Assembly (NCBI GenBank): GCA_016795145.1
Contig: JAEUII010000196.1
Coordinates: 1-37,316 of the forward strand
Reading direction: 5' to 3'
DNA length: 37,316 nucleotides
DNA from: Planctomycetaceae bacterium
GTDB taxonomy: Bacteria; Planctomycetota; Planctomycetia; Planctomycetales; Planctomycetaceae
Shown here: one piece after another, positions 34,148 to 37,316 of the stretch
How positions within the stretch are numbered: the stretch's first letter is position 1
How the letters are laid out: every line of letters starts with the position of its first letter
Notes under the pieces: generated by a model
Told to the model about the DNA's origin: nothing
Databases searched by the model: none
What the model saw: the letters and a program-made list of their open reading frames with translations, nothing else
Position numbers and translations under genes: made by a program

Positions 34148-35377
34148 TCACAGCTTTCCAGTGCGAAGGAACTCATGCCGAACCGGGACGATCACAGATT
34201 GCCTGTCGCACCAGAACGTGACCTGTCCCGGCGCAAAGTCCGCCTTCGTGACGACATCAAATCCATCGGGGATCCTGGCAACTCCCTGGATGTAGTTGAT
34301 CGTTGTTGGCCGCGACTTGGTCAGTTCCACCGTGGTCGCAATCCCCTGTTGATTGATCAGGTTGGCTTCCATGGAGGCGACGAGCCCGTCTGCGAAGTAA
34401 GCCGTTACGTCCTCCAGACCCAGGCAATTGTTGCGGCCGTTCCATGGGTGACCATGACGACCATGATTCTCCATCCAGAACACTGTGCTGTTCAGGACCG
34501 ACGGATCTTTCATGGAAAACCAGACGTAGCCATCGTCGGGGAAAGTGGCTGTCATCCACGCAACGCCACTGGTCTTCTCCGGCGACTCGTTGTAGATCTG
34601 AACGAGGTCCGCGAATCCCTGCCGTCCAGGCTGTCGGCTGACATCAGCGTTCCCCTGATTCTTCCACGCCAGCGGCACTTCGCTCAGACTTGTCCACTTT
34701 TCACCAGGAAGCAACGACTGATATTCTTTGAGCTTTGGATCGCTGAACAGTCCCGGATATGTCATGCCGAACCGAATGGCACTGGAGGACAGCCGAACGG
34801 ATCCTTCCTTGTCCGGCATCGCCAGTGTCGCGTGATGGCCGAGCGGAACCTTTCCTTCAAATCCTTCAATCGTGTGCTTCGTGTAGATCACGTTGTGTGA
34901 GTCAACGAGCGACAGTTCTTTTGTGACTTTTCCTGGTCGCACTTTCGTTTCGAACGACAGCACCATTGTGGCGACATCTTTTGCATGGCGTGACGGCTCC
35001 AGCTTCCATGGAGCGCCAGCGACTTCGCCATGTGGCGGATGGTTCTCCTTCCCCAGTGCTGCCTGGTTTCCTCCAAACGGCATACAGAAGAAGTCTCCTC
35101 GCAGCGAAACCAGCACGGGAGCGGGCATCGGACTTTCAGGTTCATCCTGCCACGGACTGATGTGATAAGGCTGCACGGGCTTGTCTGTGTCTCGAAAGAA
35201 TGTCACGGGCGCCATGTGACCGCCAATCTCTGTGACGCTAACTTCGACACTCGGTGACTTCAGTACGAAGCACTTTCGTGAGTGCACTGTTTGCTCGGTG
35301 ATTTCCTGAGCATTCGTCGTCTGGGCGGAAGCAAACAGAATCAACAGAAAACAAAGAGGCATTCGCAGTGGTGACAT
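34148..35377 (-). CDS. Secreted protein, possible galactose-mutarotase-like β-sandwich
   Basis: 409 residues from ATG 35377 (a second ATG at 35362 is possible). Signal peptide MPLCFLLILFASAQTTNA ends at about residue 23. The mature part is β-rich with repeated histidines and Trp/Gly motifs: VSVTEIGGHMAPVTFF, YHISPWQDE, LSLVDSHNVIYTKHTIEGFEG, WKNQGNADV, WMENHGRHGHPWNGRNNCLGLEDV. The overall pattern recalls galactose-mutarotase-like sugar epimerase folds; this is a weak suggestion, and no catalytic residues are assigned. The frame is open upstream to 35530, but that extra part translates the AACCCGA-type repeat and is not real. It is divergent from the metallopeptidase gene. Confidence 0.85.
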   Translation of the reverse strand: MSPLRMPLCFLLILFASAQTTNAQEITEQTVHSRKCFVLKSPSVEVSVTEIGGHMAPVTFFRDTDKPVQPYHISPWQDEPESPMPAPVLVSLRGDFFCMPFGGNQAALGKENHPPHGEVAGAPWKLEPSRHAKDVATMVLSFETKVRPGKVTKELSLVDSHNVIYTKHTIEGFEGKVPLGHHATLAMPDKEGSVRLSSSAIRFGMTYPGLFSDPKLKEYQSLLPGEKWTSLSEVPLAWKNQGNADVSRQPGRQGFADLVQIYNESPEKTSGVAWMTATFPDDGYVWFSMKDPSVLNSTVFWMENHGRHGHPWNGRNNCLGLEDVTAYFADGLVASMEANLINQQGIATTVELTKSRPTTINYIQGVARIPDGFDVVTKADFAPGQVTFWCDRQSVIVPVRHEFLRTGKL

Positions 35378-35720
35378 GATCAAACAAACCTTCAGGTGGG
35401 AGTGGAAGGAGTCGAAGGCAATGCTCTGAAGTCGTCTTCCTGACAACCCAATCCCAACCCGAAGCGTCAGCGAGGGATCAAAACGCTGCGAGCTGATCCC
35501 TCGCTGACGCATCGGGTTGGGATGAATCAATAAGCAGCTCGCAGTCTAAACGCATCAATGACCGATGGTCCAATGCTCAACGATCCTGGCGGCTGTCTGT
35601 CGTTGAGAGGACCTTGCACGAAATTCTCTTCGGTGAACTGCATCGCAGGCCCATACCGCTACACTTCGACACTCGGCGAGCATTCGGTTCGCCGTGCTGA
35701 AGATCTTTGGAATGGGCACA
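35378..35720. other. Divergent intergenic region with long palindrome
   Basis: 343 bp holding the promoters of two divergent secreted-protein genes. The long hairpin at 35451-35523 lies in the middle. No other feature is supported. Confidence 0.5.
35451..35523. repeat. AACCCGA-type repeat, full palindrome
   Basis: Arms 35451-35480 and 35494-35523 are inverted copies of 30 bp with one mismatch and a 13-nt loop. The core is CCCGAAGCGTCAGCGAGGGA. It can form a stable cruciform or RNA hairpin in either direction. It is the best-preserved member of the family also seen at 22486 and 28474-28639. Confidence 0.85.
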
Positions 35721-37316
35721 ATGAGATACGCCGCATGGGTCATTGCTGGAATCCTGCTCCTCGTTTCTGAACAAGTCAGCCACGCCGATGAAACGGCGCC
35801 GACTTATCAGACGCAAACGATTGAGGGCTGGACCGTGCACATTCGCAAAGAGCTGCTGACGCAGGATCCGAACGCGATGGCGGGGGCGATGAAGTCGCTG
35901 ACAAAGCAGCTTCAGGAAATCGTCAAGGTTGTTCCTGATCCGGCTGTAAAGGAACTGCAGAAGATTCCACTTTGGTTCTCGCCCGAATACCCCAACGTGC
36001 CTCCTCGTGCCGAATACCACCCAGGCGCTGGATGGCTGAAGGACAACAAACGCGATCCGCAAATGGCGAAGGGAGTAGAGTTCACAAACGTTCGGATCTT
36101 CAATCAGGAAACGAAACGAATGCCGAACTTCACGCTGCACGAGCTGGCTCATGGCTATCACGATCGAGTCCTGAAAGGTGGCTTTGGTAACTCTGAGATC
36201 GCTGCTGCGTATGAACGTGCGAAAGCCAGTGCTTTGTATGACAACGTGGAACAGCGATTTGGAGACGGACGCTCCGCCAATGTCCGCGCGTATGCGATGT
36301 CGAATCCGATGGAGTACTTTGCGGAATGCAGTGAAGCGTTCTTTTCCACAAATGACTTTTTCCCGTTCACGCACGACGAACTGGAAAAGCATGACCCGGA
36401 CATGTTCACGTTGCTGGAAACACTGTGGGGCACAAAGAAATCAGACGGCAAGGCTCAGGCGGCAACGACACCGGACAACAAATACGGGGACTGGAAATAC
36501 AACGGAACAATCTGGCTGCTGACAACTCCCGACGGTGCGGACATTCCGGCCGGCACAAGTGTCGAGCAGTTTCCTGTTCTCATTCGACTCGTGGCCGACA
36601 GCTTTGATTTTTCGCAAGCTGCTCGGGATGGAGCAGACATACGATTCGCGACCGAGTCTGATGAGCCACTCTCGTACCAGATTGAAGAATGGAATGCGGA
36701 AAAGGGTGTGGCCTGCATCTGGGTACGCATGCCTTTGATTCGAGGAAACTCGAGGCAGCCATTCCGGCTGTACTGGGGTAATTCGGCGGCAAAGAGTGAA
36801 TCAGACGGCCGTGCGGTCTTCAATGAGTCGAATGGCTATATCACCGTGTGGCATCTCGACGAAACGGCTCACGATGTGGCGGGCAGTCTTTCCGGAAATG
36901 ACACAGGAACAACGGCTGTTCCAGGCGTCATCGGGGCAGCTCGTCGCTTCGACCAAGGCAAAGGAATTTCTGCCGGGGAATCAATCGACTCGCTCCCAAC
37001 AGGCTCATCAAGCCACAGCACCGAAGTTTGGTTTCGCCCTGCAAGAACCAATGCCACTCTGATCGGCTGGGGCAACGAACAGGCTCAGGGCAAAGTGGTC
37101 ATGCAGTTTCGAAGCCCGCCACATATCCAGATGGACTGCTATTTTTCAGGCGGCAATGTGGAAGGAAGCAGTCGGATCCCCTCCAACGAATGGACTCAAG
37201 TCGTCCACACCTATCAAAAAGGTGAAGCCCGTATCTACGTGAACGGAAAGCTCGACGGCACAAACACTCGGAACGGCGGCCCGCTGAACATCAAGAGCCC
37301 CGGCCGCATGTACCTT
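35721..37316 (+). CDS. Secreted HExxH metallopeptidase-DUF2341-LamG protein (3' truncated by window)
   Basis: 532 codons are visible with no stop, so the gene continues past the window. A signal peptide occupies about 1-22 (SHA-D). The first domain contains LHELAHGYHD (HELAH at 140-144), a zinc-metallopeptidase HExxH, with a likely third ligand in MEYFAECSEAFF (Glu202 or Glu205). This spacing resembles gluzincin-type peptidases. The next part (about 278-356; FPVLIRLVADSFDF, IRFATES, FRLYWGN) matches DUF2341. A LamG domain starts at about 374 (YITVWHLDET, STEVWFRP, ARIYVNGKLDG). The protein is predicted to act outside the cell, probably binding a surface or polysaccharide and cleaving protein. 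It starts 343 bp after a divergent secreted-protein gene. Confidence 0.93.
   Translation, partial: MRYAAWVIAGILLLVSEQVSHADETAPTYQTQTIEGWTVHIRKELLTQDPNAMAGAMKSLTKQLQEIVKVVPDPAVKELQKIPLWFSPEYPNVPPRAEYHPGAGWLKDNKRDPQMAKGVEFTNVRIFNQETKRMPNFTLHELAHGYHDRVLKGGFGNSEIAAAYERAKASALYDNVEQRFGDGRSANVRAYAMSNPMEYFAECSEAFFSTNDFFPFTHDELEKHDPDMFTLLETLWGTKKSDGKAQAATTPDNKYGDWKYNGTIWLLTTPDGADIPAGTSVEQFPVLIRLVADSFDFSQAARDGADIRFATESDEPLSYQIEEWNAEKGVACIWVRMPLIRGNSRQPFRLYWGNSAAKSESDGRAVFNESNGYITVWHLDETAHDVAGSLSGNDTGTTAVPGVIGAARRFDQGKGISAGESIDSLPTGSSSHSTEVWFRPARTNATLIGWGNEQAQGKVVMQFRSPPHIQMDCYFSGGNVEGSSRIPSNEWTQVVHTYQKGEARIYVNGKLDGTNTRNGGPLNIKSPGRMYL

Noticed and set aside
33866..34900. 344-codon open frame on the plus strand
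   Set aside because: Overlaps antisense the secreted-protein gene at 34148-35377, which has a clear signal peptide; the plus-strand frame has no domain.
35378..35530. N-terminal extension of the secreted-protein gene to 35530
   Set aside because: The extension translates the palindromic repeat; the signal peptide begins at 35377.

Overview
The window (about 57% G+C by eye) almost certainly comes from a member of the Planctomycetes (Planctomycetaceae-like). The evidence is the gene content. There are two Tat-exported DUF1501 proteins, a 1038-residue PSCyt1/DUF1549/DUF1553 protein with haem-c motifs, two Ser/Thr protein kinases, LamG and DUF2341 domain proteins, a DUF1559-free pilin-like small protein, and intergenic regions packed with palindromic repeats. 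Species cannot be fixed from the sequence alone.

Layout. 1-1560: 3' end of a LamG protein, then a duplicated ~175-bp structured repeat and a long leader region. 1561-5013: pyruvate carboxylase. 5014-7000: a repeat-dense stretch around one small orphan ORF. 7001-10753: a tight three-gene plus-strand unit encoding a Ser/Thr kinase, an FHA-GGDEF diguanylate cyclase and an exported transglutaminase-like protein. 10892-13477 (minus): HrpB helicase. 13917-15035: FabH. 15040-15960 (minus): GNAT-like acyltransferase. 16234-17679 (minus): zinc-ribbon kinase with a YbjN-like tail. 17882-19264 (minus): DUF1501. 19490-19563: tRNA-Val(CAC). 19645-22424: two overlapping genes of unknown function (zinc-ribbon membrane protein and secreted BamE-like protein). 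22568-24564 (minus): ilvN followed 5 nt later by a second DUF1501 gene. 25033-26690: adenylate-kinase-like enzyme and Tat-exported sugar-phosphate-isomerase-like protein. 26811-26897 (minus): tRNA-Ser(GGA). 27158-27409 (minus): small coiled-coil protein. 27608-28417: HisN/IMPase-like phosphatase. 28877-31993 (minus): PSCyt1-DUF1549-DUF1553 protein. 32307-33164 (minus): YgfZ/GcvT-like. 33370-33690 (minus): pilin-like protein with a clear terminator. 34148-35377 (minus): secreted protein. 35721-end: secreted HExxH metallopeptidase with DUF2341 and LamG domains, running off the window.

How genes work together. Most are single housekeeping or accessory genes. The one clear candidate signalling system is 7001-10753, where a transmembrane Ser/Thr kinase is translationally coupled to a protein that could read phosphothreonine (FHA) and make c-di-GMP (GGDEF), followed by an exported transglutaminase-fold protein. 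The other striking property is the intergenic DNA. At least six families of inverted or tandem repeats are present. Two of them show compensatory base changes in their stems, and one begins exactly at the stop codon of the upstream gene in both of its full copies.
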